Shown here in pieces: positions 45,240 to 57,011 of a stretch of DNA of 64,000 nucleotides; positions within the stretch are counted from its first letter, which is position 1; every line of letters starts with the position of its first letter. Under the pieces are notes generated by a model. The model ran no database searches. It was not told the DNA's origin and was given only the letters and a program-made list of their open reading frames with translations. Both the position numbers and the translations under genes were made by a program. The DNA is from Nematostella vectensis (Eukaryota > Cnidaria > Anthozoa > Actiniaria > Edwardsiidae): assembly GCF_932526225.1 (NCBI RefSeq), contig NC_064037.1:18657471-18721470 (forward strand), given 5' to 3'.

Positions 45240-46959
45240 GCTTAAAATCCTTGGAAAAAAGCTTAACACACGTAACAAGTAAGAGTTCTCCAAGGAAGAT
45301 TTAGTAGATTTTTTAGAGCTGGTTTCCGAAGAAGGAGAAATCAGTCAGGTTGTGGATGACCTGTACCACCTTGGAGCTAAAATGTGGCTCTTAGGAGCAC
45401 ATTTCAAAGTTATAGCAGAGTTTTTCAGAAACCCCTTGAAATACGCAGAAATGTTTGTTTATCAAGGAATTCTTGTAATTCCCCTTTATATTTTTCTGTT
45501 AGAACATTGTTCAATGTTAGAATTTACGAGATACTGATTTTTATCACTAAAAAAGTCATATTATGCTCTAGTGTTTATTTACTGAATAATTATACTTTTT
45601 TCTCTAAAAAAAACAAATACTTTCTCCAATGAAAAATCTTATATAAAGAACTGAATTGAAAAAGTTCATTGTAATTAAATGGTCAATATCATATTTCTCA
45701 CGTACTAACTTATTCAATCACGTTTAGGGAAACCTATTAAATAATACAATAAATTTTGGATAGAACTGTATTCACATACAGTGATTTTTAGTATTGCACT
45801 GCTCTGATTTCCTTTGTCAAAGAACTCTGCAAGGGTTAGAGTCATCACACCCCTTCGGGGATGATCTAGAAGGCTCATAGAAGGTACTCTGGTGTGTGTA
45901 TCGTCAAAATGTGTTTGGTGGCTGGGATTGACTAGCCATGAAACGTGTTTTACGGAATACATTTCAAGGTCGCTTCTTTGGCCAGACTATGAATGATTAT
46001 GACATGCGAAGTTTTTCGACATTGACCTATATCGGTTGACACGAATTGCGATGACAGAGAACGACTCCCCAGTTTACTCTTCCTGTAGGGCGTTTGAGCA
46101 GTGTCAAGCTAAACTTCGTTGCTTATGTTGCGGGGCTATAGTTTCACGGAACATCGTTATCATTTAAGAAAATTGAAACAAATGAGATGTACAAGTTATA
46201 ATGACGTTTCAATTAAGAAAGTCCGAACTGAAAAATTGCAAAAGCTTTTTATTAGATGAATCGTCAAGTGGATTTTTCTGTTGTTCATGGAAAAGAAAAG
46301 TCATGTTCAACATGTATTACATTACGTAACCACATATTTTAATTTTTAGAAATATTGCCATGGATACATTTTAAGTGATAACAAACGAGTAAACTACTTT
46401 TCCCATTTCCCCCACTATTTTCTCCGACCATACAAAGGGCAAACCCGGGTCAGATTGGGCGAGTTCAGCAAAGCGCTGAATACACGATATTGTGAATGGC
46501 TGTTAAGGCCAGGCGTGGCGCTTTCTGAGCTCGCCCAATGTGTCAACGAAAATATGGACATAATTAACAATACAGACATCTTACAAAATATCGAACGGAT
46601 TACTGACAAAATACAACCTTTAAGACAGACGCTTAAAAACTTGGACACAACGGACAAGCAGTCATCGGCGACTGCAAATGACATATACGATATTATGTCA
46701 TTTATCACTAGACAATACTCTAGAAGTGGCCATGCAAGCCTCTTTCGGGATATATCAAGTAATTTCCATAGTATTTTTCTTTAATTATAATAAACAGAAC
46801 CAAAATACGATAACATTTCCAAACAAAAAAATCACTATCATTGATTGTCAAAATTACGATATCCACCTAATAGAAATGACATTATTCATGACAAATTTGA
46901 AATAAATATAAATGAATGTTTATACAAATATTGTAATTTTTAAAATTTTGAATATCTTG

Positions 46960-47080
46960 TATATATCTAGTAAATTATCGAATTTTGAATATCTTGTATA
47001 TATCTAGTAAATTATCGAATTTTTAATATCTTGTATATATCTAGTAAATTATCGAATTTTGAATATCTTGTATTATCTAG
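46960..47080 (+). repeat. 37-bp minisatellite, unit 11 (3 units, empty)
   Basis: Identical in arrangement to unit 10. Confidence 0.85.
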
Positions 47081-47420
47081 TATTTTTCTTAATTATAATA
47101 ATAACAATTTTCAATTCAGATATATATATATATGACTGTGGATAGTACTATATAATTGAACAAAAATAAAAGTTTAAGTAAGACAAAGCCACCATGGAGA
47201 ATCACCCGTGTGATTGCACGAAGAACGACTCCTTAGTTGACTCTTCGTGAAGGGTGTTTGAGCAGTGTTAGGCTAAACTTCGTTGATTATGTTGCGGGGC
47301 CATGGTTTCACGGCACATCGTTGCATTTATGTAATTGAAACAAATGAGATATACGAGCTTTAAAGAAAAAATTTGGGTTAGGTTACCGCATTGTCTTCCT
47401 CCTGGCTCTGCTCCTTTTTT

Positions 47421-47516
47421 TTTTTAACTGCAACAACTTTAATATACGCTATTGGAGCTGGAATTACCGCGGCTGCTGGCACCAGACTTGCCCTCCAATG
47501 GATCCTCGTTAAAGGA
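47421..47516 (-). pseudogene. 18S rRNA fragment, antisense, unit 11
   Basis: Same as the unit 10 copy (canonical GTTGTTGCAGTT). Confidence 0.93.
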
Positions 47517-47778
47517 ACATCAAGCGGACACTTCTTATAAGAGACATTTTTAGATACATTTGATACATTTGCTACATTGTCTTTAGATGACCAAAAATAC
47601 ATCCATATGGCATAGAATAGAAAACCATTATAAACAGAACAGTGCGCTTATTCACGTTATTATTTTTGCTTTCACAGGAACTTTCAACCAACAACCTACT
47701 AAAGTAATCAAAAAGGAAGTACACCATTTTATCTTTTTATACATATATGAATGGCACTCATTTCTTTTTTCTGTGTAG

Positions 47779-49961
47779 ATGGATAACTGCTCCCATTGCA
47801 ATTAAACCGCTAACAACACGCTGGCTTGCTGTGGCCGACGTGTCAACGAGCGGTGCATAGAAAAATTTTGGGTTAGGTTACCGCGCCTACAGTACCGTAC
47901 CATTGTCCATACTGTAGAGCGAGAATAAAACCCTATAATGCGGATGAACCGTTCATGTTGTCGAGTAGAGGCTACGAGTTCGCGTTTTACACGCGAACTG
48001 CATGGCTCCCCCCTAAACCGTAGGTAAGACATGTTATTATGTTTTACAGATGCTACGTTTCTGGCAAAACCGGGAAACCCACTTAGTAGGAAATTTTCCG
48101 CTCCAACAGTGGCGTAGAAAAATCTGTTTTAGACGAAAACTACTCTTCAGAATATTATCTTTTACAATTTGTGTATGACCGGTGGCTATTCAACACTGTG
48201 TCAGGCGCAATTCCATCTTCTGCTAGGTCAAGGCGCTCAGCCGCAACTTCTTTAGATACAAAAACTTTCTCTATAGAATATTGGCGTTGGCACCATCGTT
48301 TTTTTAGTGGAAGCACTGCAACAATACGGATATTCTACGTTGTTCATCACTATAAGCCCTTTCGAGTGGACCTTCCCCATGGGCACAGTGGTTACGTCAA
48401 TCTCGAGATCTTTCTGGCAAAGGACCTACGGGACTTGCTATCCTCGAAACTCTCAACATTGTCCACATCTTAGAACAAACAGTTCGTGGATCTCTTTGTG
48501 GATCCAACACTAATCGGTGGACGGACAACGTGTTTACTTATCTATAAGAAACCGTTGCAATGTTGAGAACTTTTTCCATCGGATCGAATTTCAAGGCAGG
48601 GGTACCGCCCACCAGCATCTTTTGGTTTGGCTTAAGAGTCTTTAGCAAGCAGACTAGGGGAGACATTCCGTGGTTAGATGCGGAGACTGCTTACTTAGTC
48701 AATGACCTTCAGCCCAGCCACAAAGATGCCTTCCCATAATGCAATGAGAGAACCTTAGTTGAAACTAATCAGAACGGCGAGGAAATGCTTTCCTTGTACC
48801 ACCTCAAGACGCATTTTCTCGAAACATTCGAGCTTATATAAGCACAATCCTTCCGTTCCTCAAATGCAAAATGGATGTCCAACATTCTGATAAGAAATCT
48901 ATGGTGCTAAGGTACGTCACCTCATACGTCTCAAAATTCCATAACCAACAAACCTCAGAATCATTGTATTCTAGACACGTTACTCCTGCCATGGCTGGCT
49001 TCCGTCATGTGTCAGATTTAAAACCACTCGAACCAGAGATGGTTGTCACTCTCTCGTCTTTAAAGCCCGCCTGGACCAACAACCCCACAAAACATTACAT
49101 TCCTCCGCGTCCAAGTAACGTTGACAAAAGTGTTTTTGTAACAAAATACATTAATAGGGGCCAGGATATCCAGAACTATAGTTTGCTCCAATGGCTAAGG
49201 ACGCACGATACTAACAAAAGTGTTCCCACTCCTTACTAAAGGAAAACAGCCCTTGTCGGGGTTAAGTACGTGTCAGTTTTCAATCCTTGCTTCTTTTTTC
49301 AACACTTATTTTTGAATGTACCTTCCAAGAATGTCAGTGAACTTAGACATCCAAACCATGACAGCATTCCGGAACAGTTCAAGTATTGTGCAGCGGCCCT
49401 AGCATTGCAACCAGACTATGGAACGATGATGTTGCAATTGCCACTTTATTTCGAGAACAGGGCAATAAAGAGTATTATGTAGACAATGTCTTGTCGTTTC
49501 TACATATTACGAGGCAAATGTACCATCTCTGGCAAGTACAAGTTCTCCGTAATGAGGATTTCGTAAATAGGCCAACTCATAATGACTTCACGCTTAATGC
49601 CGAGCAACAAGTGTGCTGAATAAGCTGAAGTCATTTCTTGGTTTACGATCTCGCCATTATGGAACAGTTTTTGCAACTGTACAGCCACAACCCCAAGTAA
49701 ATTATGATGATGAAGAAATCGCCGACGACGATCCACAACCTCCACTGAGAACACCACCTATCATTTAATAGAAGGATGACGAAGATCATTCATTGAATGA
49801 TTGGACCAAACTGCTGTCAATCATAGGTGAGCCTGGTACTGGCAAAACGCATTGCATTAAACGTTCGAAGTAAATATGGAGGAGTTAAAATCTGTGTAGG
49901 ACACCACAACACCGAGAGCATCGAAGCTAAGAGAATTCGTGGCCAGGGAAGAAATGAGTAA
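47779..49961 (+). pseudogene. Degenerate Helitron Rep-helicase gene, unit 11
   Basis: Nearly identical to the unit 10 pseudogene, including the 8-bp insertion (48065-48072) and the extra TAA. Confidence 0.85.
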
Positions 49962-51680
49962 GCTTAAAATCCTTGGAAAAAAGCTTAACACACGTAACAA
50001 GTAAGAGTTCTCCAAGGAAAATGTAGTAGATTTTGTAGAGCTGGTTTCCGAAGAAGGAGAAATCAGTCAGGTTGTGGATGACCTGTACCACCTTGGAGCT
50101 AAAATGTGGCTCTTAGGAGCACATTTCAAAGTTATAGCAGAGTTTTTCAGAAACCCCTTGAAATACGCAGAAATGTTTGTTTATCAAGGAATTCTTGTAA
50201 TTCCCCTTTATATTTTTCTGTTAGAACATTGTTCAATGTTAGAATTTACGAGATACTGATTTTTATCACTAAAAAAGTCATATTATGCTCTAGTGTTTAT
50301 TTACTGAATAATTATACTTTTTTCTCTAAAAAAACAAATACTTTCTCCAATGAAAAATCTTATATAAAGAATTGAATTGAAAAAGTTCATTGTAATTAAA
50401 TGGTCAATATCATATTTCTCACGTACTAACTTATTCAATCACGTTTAGGGAAACCTATTAAATAATACAATAAATTTTGGATAGAACCGTATTCACATAC
50501 AGTGATTTTTAGTATTGCACTGCTCTGATTTCCTTTGTCAAAGAACTCTGCAAGGGTTAGAGTCATCACACCCCTTCGGGGATGGTCTAGAAGGCTCATA
50601 GAAGGTACTCTGGTGTGTGTATCGTCAAAATGTGTTTGGTGGCTGGGATTGACTAGCCATGAAACGTGTTTTACGGAATACATTTCAAGGTCGCTTCTTT
50701 GGCCAGACTATGAATGATTATGACATGCAAAGTTTTTCGACATTGACCTATATCGGTTGACACGAATTGCGATGACAGAGAACGACTCCCCAGTTTACTC
50801 TTCCTGTAGGGCGTTTGAGCAGTGTCAAGCTAAACTTCGTTGCTTATGTTGCGGGGCTATAGTTTCACGGAACATCGTTATCATTTAAGAAAATTGAAAC
50901 AAATGAGATGTACAAGTTATAATGACGTTTCAATTAAGAAAGTCCGAACTGAAAAATTGCAAAAGCTTTTTATTAGATGAATCGTCAAGTGGATTTTTCT
51001 GTTGTTCATGGAAAAGAAAAGTCATGTTCAACATGTATTACATTACGTAACCATATATTTTAATTTTTAGAAATATTGCCATGGATACCTTTTAAGTGAT
51101 AACAAACGAGTAAACTACTTTTCCCATTTCCCCCACTATTTTCTCCGACCATACAAAGGGCAAACCCGGGTCAGATTGGGCGAGTTCAGCAAAGCGCTGA
51201 ATACACGATATTGTGAATGGCTGTTAAGGCCAGGCGTGGCGCTTTCTGAGCTCGCCCAATGTGTCAACGAAAATATGGACATAATTAACAATACAGACAT
51301 CTTACAAAATATCGAACGGATTACTGACAAAATACAACCTTTAAGACAGACGCTTAAAAACTTGGACCCAACGGACAAGCAGTCATCGGCGACTGCAAAT
51401 GACATATACGATATTATGTCATTTATCACTAGACAATACTCTAGAAGTGGCCATGCAAGCCTCTTTCGGGATATATCAAGTAATTTCCATAGTATTTTTC
51501 TTTAATTATAATAAACAGAACCAAAATACGATAACATTTCCAAACAAAAAAATCACTATCATTGATTGTCAAAATTACGATATCCACCTAATAGAAATGA
51601 CATTATTCATGACAAATTTTAAATAAATATAAATGAATGTTTATACAAATATTGTAATTTTTAAAATTTTGAATATCTTA

Positions 51681-51838
51681 TATATATCTAGTAAATTATC
51701 GAATTTTGAACATCTTGTATATATCTAGTAAATTATCGAATTTTTAATATCTTGTATATATCTAGTAAATTATCGAATTTTTAATATCTTGTATATATCT
51801 AGTAAATTATCGAATTTTGAATATCTTGTATTATCTAG
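51681..51838 (+). repeat. 37-bp minisatellite, unit 12 (4 units): preserved empty insertion site
   Basis: Four units with ends GAACATC, TTAATATC, TTAATATC, GAATATC, matching base for base the right flanks of the three retrotransposon copies. This is the best available pre-insertion allele. Confidence 0.88.
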
Positions 51839-52180
51839 TATTTTTCTTAATTATAATAATAACAATTTTCAATTAAGATATATATATATATGACTGTGGA
51901 TAGTACTATATAATTGAACAAAAATAAAAGTTTAAGTAAGACAAAGCCACCATGGAGAATCACCCGTGTGATTGCACGAAGAACGACTCCTTAGTTGACT
52001 CTTCGTGAAGGGTGTTTGAGCAGTGTTAGGCTAAACTTCGTTGATTATGTTGCGGGGGGCCATGGTTTCACGGCACATCGTTGCATTTATGTAATTGAAA
52101 CAAATGAGATATACAAGCTTTAAAGAAAAATTTTGGGTTAGGTTACCGCATTGTCTTCCTCCTGGCTCTGCTCCTTTTTT

Positions 52181-52276
52181 TTTTTAACTGCAACAACTTT
52201 AATATACGCTATTGGAGCTGGAATTACCGCGGCTGCTGGCACCAGACTTGCCCTCCAATGGATCCTCGTTAAAGGA
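52181..52276 (-). pseudogene. 18S rRNA fragment, antisense, unit 12
   Basis: Same as the unit 10 and 11 copies. Confidence 0.93.
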
Positions 52277-52529
52277 ACATCAAGCGGACACTTCTTATAA
52301 GAGACATTTTTAGATACATTTGCTACATTGTCTTTAGATGACCAAAAATACATCCATATGGCATAGAATAGAAAACCATTATAAACAGAACAGTGCGCTT
52401 ATTCACGTTATTATTTTTGCTTTCACAGGAACTTTCAACCAACAACCTACTAAAGTAATCAAAAAGGAAGTACACCATTTTATATTTTTATACATATATG
52501 AATGGCACTAATTTCTTTTTTCTGTGTAG

Positions 52530-52735
52530 ATGGATAACTGCTCCCATTGCAATTAAACCGCTAACAACACGCTGGCTTGCTGTGGCCGACGTGTCAACGA
52601 GCGGTGCATAGAAAAATTTTGGGTTAGGTTACCGCGCCTACAGTACCGTACCATTGTCCATACTGTAGAGCCAGAATAAAACCGTATAATGCTGAAGAAC
52701 CGTTTATGTTGGCTAGTAGAGGGTTAGAGTTCGTG
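52530..52735 (+). pseudogene. Truncated start of the Rep-helicase pseudogene at the array end
   Basis: Begins ATGGATAACTGCTCC after the acceptor-like stretch as in the other L units. Identity is high to about 52665, then drops, and is lost near 52735. No Rep motif is reached. Confidence 0.6.
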
Positions 52736-52958
52736 GTCGTATTGTGACCGTTGTAAACTCGGCTAAAAAATACCATCTTGACCAATACCAGTCTTGACAG
52801 TGTGTTGGAGAAAATAGAAAAAATGGACGATTTGGCAAGCAAGTTTCGTTGCATTTTGGCATACCATTATTTAATGAATTCAACAAGCATTTTGTCGAAC
52901 TGAGAGACACATCGTTATACTTTAAGAAAATTCAAACAATTGAAATACCACTCCAAGT

Positions 52959-53386
52959 GATAATAAAATGTCAATCATTAAAAAAGTACTTCAAATTCAA
53001 AAGGCCATTAACCAAGCATGTGTTTACTTACATAAATTTCAATTTTTTATGAGTACAGAAAGCCACCAGTACTTTTAAGGAGCTTCGGTTAAGTAAGTAT
53101 AAATACTATTCATTACATAGCACGGTTATAACATTATGTATGTTGAAATAATGGACTCTTTGCAAAGTAGAAATGAATTCTGATAACAAAATGTCAAACA
53201 TTAAAGGGTACTCCAAATTCAATAGGTCTATTAACCGAGAATTTGTTTACTAACATAAATTTCGATTTTTATAGAGTACAGCAAGCCTAATCTATAATCA
53301 AGATATCAATTTAGTAAGTATGATACTAGTCAAATTAATGTTATAACATTATGCCTGTTGAATTACTGGACGTTTTGCCAATTTAC
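52959..53386 (+). repeat. Diverged tandem duplication (two copies of about 210 bp)
   Basis: Copy 1 (about 52959-53169) and copy 2 (about 53182-53386) share GATAA-AAAATGTCAA-CATTAAA, CAAATTCAA, TTTGTTTAC, ATAAATTTC, GAGTACAG, AGTAAGTAT and TATAACATTATG in the same order. The stretch before it (about 52845-52960) weakly resembles the conserved array segment near 690-790. No convincing gene is seen. Confidence 0.55.
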
Positions 53387-53390
53387 AAAA

Positions 53391-53962
53391 ATGGACGGTG
53401 ACGTGGACAAACACGACAACAACGAAACAGATGACGCCCCTGTTGGAGAAGAAAATCATGCGGGAGATGTGGAAACAACTAAGAACCCGAAAGACCAAGG
53501 AAAAAGAAGAAGCAGAGAACGAAGGTCAGTTGATCTACTCCCGGAATTCAGTTATTTTATTATTATTTTTTTTATTAATATTATTGAACTTTTGAACAGA
53601 TCTCTTGCAAGGACGCAACTAACCCACCAACCACGAGGGGAAGACGAAACTTACTTGACATACTTGCTAACCCAGATGCACCTGTTGCTGCAACCCCTCG
53701 GCCAGCAAGTGATGTTGTTGCCGCAAATCCAAGACCAAGGACAAATGCGGCAACGGCACCACTTGCTGGTATGGACCCACAAATAGTTAATAGTGTGATC
53801 TTAGGGTTGCAACAAAAAGTGGATGATCTAAGTAGACAAAACAGACAACAAGACGTTGACCTGGACAAACAGTACAACGAATACGCCCCTGTTGGAGAAG
53901 AAAATGGGGAACCAACTGAAGAAAGTTCAAGAAAAAAGAAGAAAAAGACAAAGGCAAATTGA
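53391..53962 (+). CDS. Possible two-exon small gene or element ORF, function unknown
   Basis: An ATG frame from 53391 gives an acidic, then basic peptide (DDAPVGEEN, then RRSRERR) up to a donor-like AAG/GTCAGT at 53524/53525. A T-rich intron-like stretch ends in GAACAG at 53599. From 53600 a second open frame of 121 codons runs to TGA at 53962. It has Ala/Pro-rich sequence, a coiled-coil-like LGLQQKVDDLSRQNRQQ, a second APVGEEN, and a basic KKKKKTK end. The simplest splice does not keep the second frame (phase 2 against phase 0), so the model is incomplete. The repeated APVGEEN and the following T-rich stretches show an internal duplication. I do not recognise the family. Confidence 0.3.
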
Positions 53963-54027
53963 CAGACACGCGGAATGCACTTATTTTAGTTTTTTTCTTT
54001 ATTTTAAACAGATCTATTTTGAACCTT

Positions 54028-54478
54028 TTCGATATATTCTTTAATTATTATTTTCTTTAATTATAATAAAAGAACCAAAAAAGATAACATTCCCAAACAA
54101 AAAAAATAACTATCATTGATTGTGAAATTACGGTATCCACCTGATAAAAATGACATAATCCATGACAAATTAGAAATAAATATAAATGAATGTTTATGAT
54201 TTTTAAAATTTTGAATATCATGTATATATCGAGTAAATTATCGAATCTTCAATATCTTGTATATTTCTAGAAAACTATCGAATATCTTGTATATATCTAG
54301 TAAATTAAAGTTTTTTTCTTAATTACAATAATAACAATTTTCAATAGAGATAGAAATATGACTGTGGATACTATACAATCGAAGAACAAATGTATATCTT
54401 ATCTTAAATACATGGTTAAACGTATCATGTGTCTGTCATGTTAAAGTAAGACAAAGCCACCATGGAGAATCACCCCTG
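54028..54478 (+). repeat. Diverged direct copy of the array minisatellite region
   Basis: Aligns with L-unit sequence from TTTCTTTAATTATAATAAA through AAAAATCACTATCATTGATTG, the 37-bp minisatellite (about three decayed units), ACTGTGGATA and GACAAAGCCACCATGGAG to AATCACCC. Divergence is far greater than between array units. It has no retrotransposon, and the sequence after AATCACCC differs from the array. It is an older, free-standing relative. Confidence 0.8.
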
Positions 54479-56919
54479 TTCTGCACATTAATCGAAGTTT
54501 AAAGACTACTAGTCATTTGGGGGGCTGTAACAACAATGGCTTTTTATGTATAACTAATATCATAGGACAATATATAAACGAAAGCATTGCGGACACTACA
54601 TAGCTTTTATTCTGCCAATATGCCTAACAAGTCTGATATAACAATTGTGACGACTTTCGTTAAGCATTTCTGTAAGGAAAGCGGTACGAGTGTATCTTTC
54701 AACGATTTTGGAAATCTCAATACTAGCGAAAACAGAATATAAAAGTATTCACGACTTATTTAGGGAGCAAAGCAACCCGTCTCTATTTGTATTTTCTGCT
54801 CCGATGGTATTAGAAGCAATTTGGGAGGTCTGCGGGTGGGTAAAGCACCATAATAAGCCGGAGGTCATCCGATGAAGATATCATTTCCACCGCTCAACGC
54901 ATTCCTTAAGCTATGATTATCACAGTATCCAAGAAAGGTGCATCAAGAATTAACGAAGCACTGGTTTCCCACCTTCTTCAAAGTAATGACTTGCTAGGTC
55001 ATATCTGCATGGATGGAGGTCTTACAAAAGTCGCATATGTACAAACAAAGAGTGGCAACAAACTTTGAAGCTAACAAATAAGAGAATAGTTTATGTACAT
55101 CCCGTTTCTTTGCTTCAAGATACACAGCAAGACGATACTGTGTGTACGAGAATAATCACCTCATATTCATAATGCAATCTTGTCCATGTCACAGCAGGTG
55201 TATACTGCTTTTTTGTATCACCCAATTATTAGTTTGTAAAGCAAACACTCTCTCAAGACACTGTCCATGCTTTTTTAAAGTCGATAAAACATGCAAAAAG
55301 TGGTTTGTGGCTTGATTTATAAGAGTCAATTAGGGTTTTTAGTACTAATAAATGGTCGGTCGACTGATAATGGTCGGCCGATCTGATATCTATTTAAGAT
55401 TTTATATTTTTCCAGAAATTCTGGTATGTAACCACCAACTGGGGAATTTGGATTGACCTTACTGTCATGGCTTACTTGATCATTTCGTGGTAATGAGGTG
55501 AAGATAGCTAGTGTATGAAGACATGTGGTAAACATTGTGCTTTTCATAAGATTTTTTAAGAAAAATTATTATATCGCTAAACGATATAAAGGAAATCGGA
55601 GCAGTGGAATACTGAGAATGCCTGAGTGGGAATATGGTAATAGCAGTATATAAACACTGGGATTATTCAATTTAAGTGTCTGCTAAATGTTATATTTTGA
55701 CTTGAAGTACATAAGAGACAATTGTGAAATCGGTGAATATTCGGTAAATAGAAATTGAGTTGATCAAAATGAAAACTGTATTGAGCAGCTGAATATAGCA
55801 ATGTCTAGATTAACCTCTATATGTTAAAAGGTTTTGACGACGCTAATGAACCTTTGCTCATTTTATTATTTTCAGAAAATGCGAAAACACAAGTTTTGTA
55901 ATGGAATTCAGAAATATTTTTTGGGTAATCTTGCAAAGTAATCAGATAATTAATAACGTTACAATCGACATAATGATTTAAGTGAAGCACATGGTTTAAA
56001 TTAATAATTCACCTACCAGTTTCAACGTATGTTTCCTATTTGATTTCTGTGTCTTTCAATGTACATAGAGCTTTTCTGAAATAATATGACAACAACAGCT
56101 TTATGTAAGTTAAACATTTGACAATTTTGAGATTTAAACAGTTAAAAAAACACAATTGACTGGATTCTTGAGAAAAGATCATGGACAAAGGATAACTCAG
56201 CAGTGCAAACCTAAACTTATGATATTGCATTGAAATGTTTTTACAGAAGCGATTTCTTGTAGGTTGATGAATATCACTTTTACTTCACAATGTATAAAAA
56301 AGTCCATTAATTATTAATTATTATTAAATATTAATTATTACATAATGTTATGACTGAGATTTGTACAATGGTACTTACTTAATTGAAGTCTACAGTGTCC
56401 TGGGTCACGCTGTTGTCTTGTATCAGGAATATCTGAAGAATCAAGAAATTTACAGGTAAAAACATGCTTAGACTTAGACTAGCAGTAATGTTTGTACCAG
56501 CGTTAGTTTGGTTGACATTTTGTTGGCACATAAGGTGGCTTTCGAAGCGATATATTCTAATAACTTATATGGTTATATGGATATGTGGTTACCTAGTGCA
56601 CTAATTGTTAACTATTTTCATTAGCGTTGAATATGCCATAATTTTTTTTTTTAAATTGGTACTCAATAATTACTTGCTGAAACTGGGGTTCATGAGATCC
56701 CTGATAAGCTTGCTGTTTTAGAAAAACTAGAGCAAATTATAATAGCACAAAGAATTGGTTTTGAGAAAATGTACCAGTAATGTACCAGTTATGTCATATT
56801 TTTTCCTGCTTAGTCGATTTAACTTGGCGCCCAATACTGCCAGAAAGCTAGCATCTGGAAAAATATAAAATACAGTATGTTCTTGCCTAGTTATTGTGAG
56901 GCAGCCATGCTGTTCTTGG
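54479..56919. other. Non-coding stretch, no gene recognised
   Basis: About 2.4 kb without a supported gene. Short frames are present, for example a 41-codon ATG frame near 54620 beginning MPNKSDITIVTTF, and another at 54690-54875 without a good start. None resembles a known family. Small AT-rich simple sequence occurs near 56308-56345. No RNA gene was recognised. Confidence 0.5.
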
Positions 56920-57011
56920 CGGAAATGGGAACGGCATTCCAAGCCACAACAAGGCAGCATGTTTTCGACGGGCAAATTACAGTGTTGGAATTTGTTATCC
57001 ATCTACACAGA
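56727..57011 (-). CDS. Exon-like frame after a splice-acceptor-like junction, Cys-rich, related to the start of the array Rep gene
   Basis: The minus strand reads TTTTCTGTGTAG/ATGGATAAC and stays open for over 90 codons (MDNKFQHCNLP..., then CCGLECRSHF). The array has the same TTCTGTGTAG/ATGGATAAC with HCN and CCG residues in equivalent places before its first stop. The matching reading frame suggests that this is the first coding exon of the ancestral element protein, with Cys/His pairs as in a small zinc-binding region. The inverted element may be only a fragment; no Rep motifs follow it. Confidence 0.4.

Larger units (their letters stand above)
40691..45415 (+). mobile_element. Helitron-derived tandem unit 10 (L form, no retrotransposon)
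   Basis: L unit of 4,725 bp without the retrotransposon. It has more private differences than the others, including a nonsense change in the 109-codon frame (TTA to TGA near 41780) and an 8-bp insertion CAAAACCG (43343-43350, shared with unit 11). It combines the S-type AAAAAGCGATAAC variant (about 42080) with an intact L continuation, so it represents the kind of L unit from which S arose. Confidence 0.9.
45416..50137 (+). mobile_element. Helitron-derived tandem unit 11 (L form, no retrotransposon)
   Basis: L unit of 4,722 bp. From the minisatellite onward it matches unit 10 very closely, sharing the 8-bp insertion (48065-48072) and the extra stop in the Rep remnant. In its first half it looks like the other units. 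Confidence 0.9.
50138..52735 (+). mobile_element. Helitron-derived tandem unit 12 (truncated L form, array end)
   Basis: Last unit. It runs through the empty minisatellite (51681-51838), the 18S fragment and the start of the Rep-gene region. Near-identity to the other L units ends at about 52665. From there to about 52735 the sequence is still alignable but clearly diverged, and beyond that no direct match is seen. Rep, helicase and later parts are absent. Confidence 0.8.

Noticed and set aside
1-52735. Assembly artefact as the full explanation of the array
   Set aside because: Units have private substitutions and indels and the forms vary in order. It cannot be excluded without reads, so copy number should still be treated with care.
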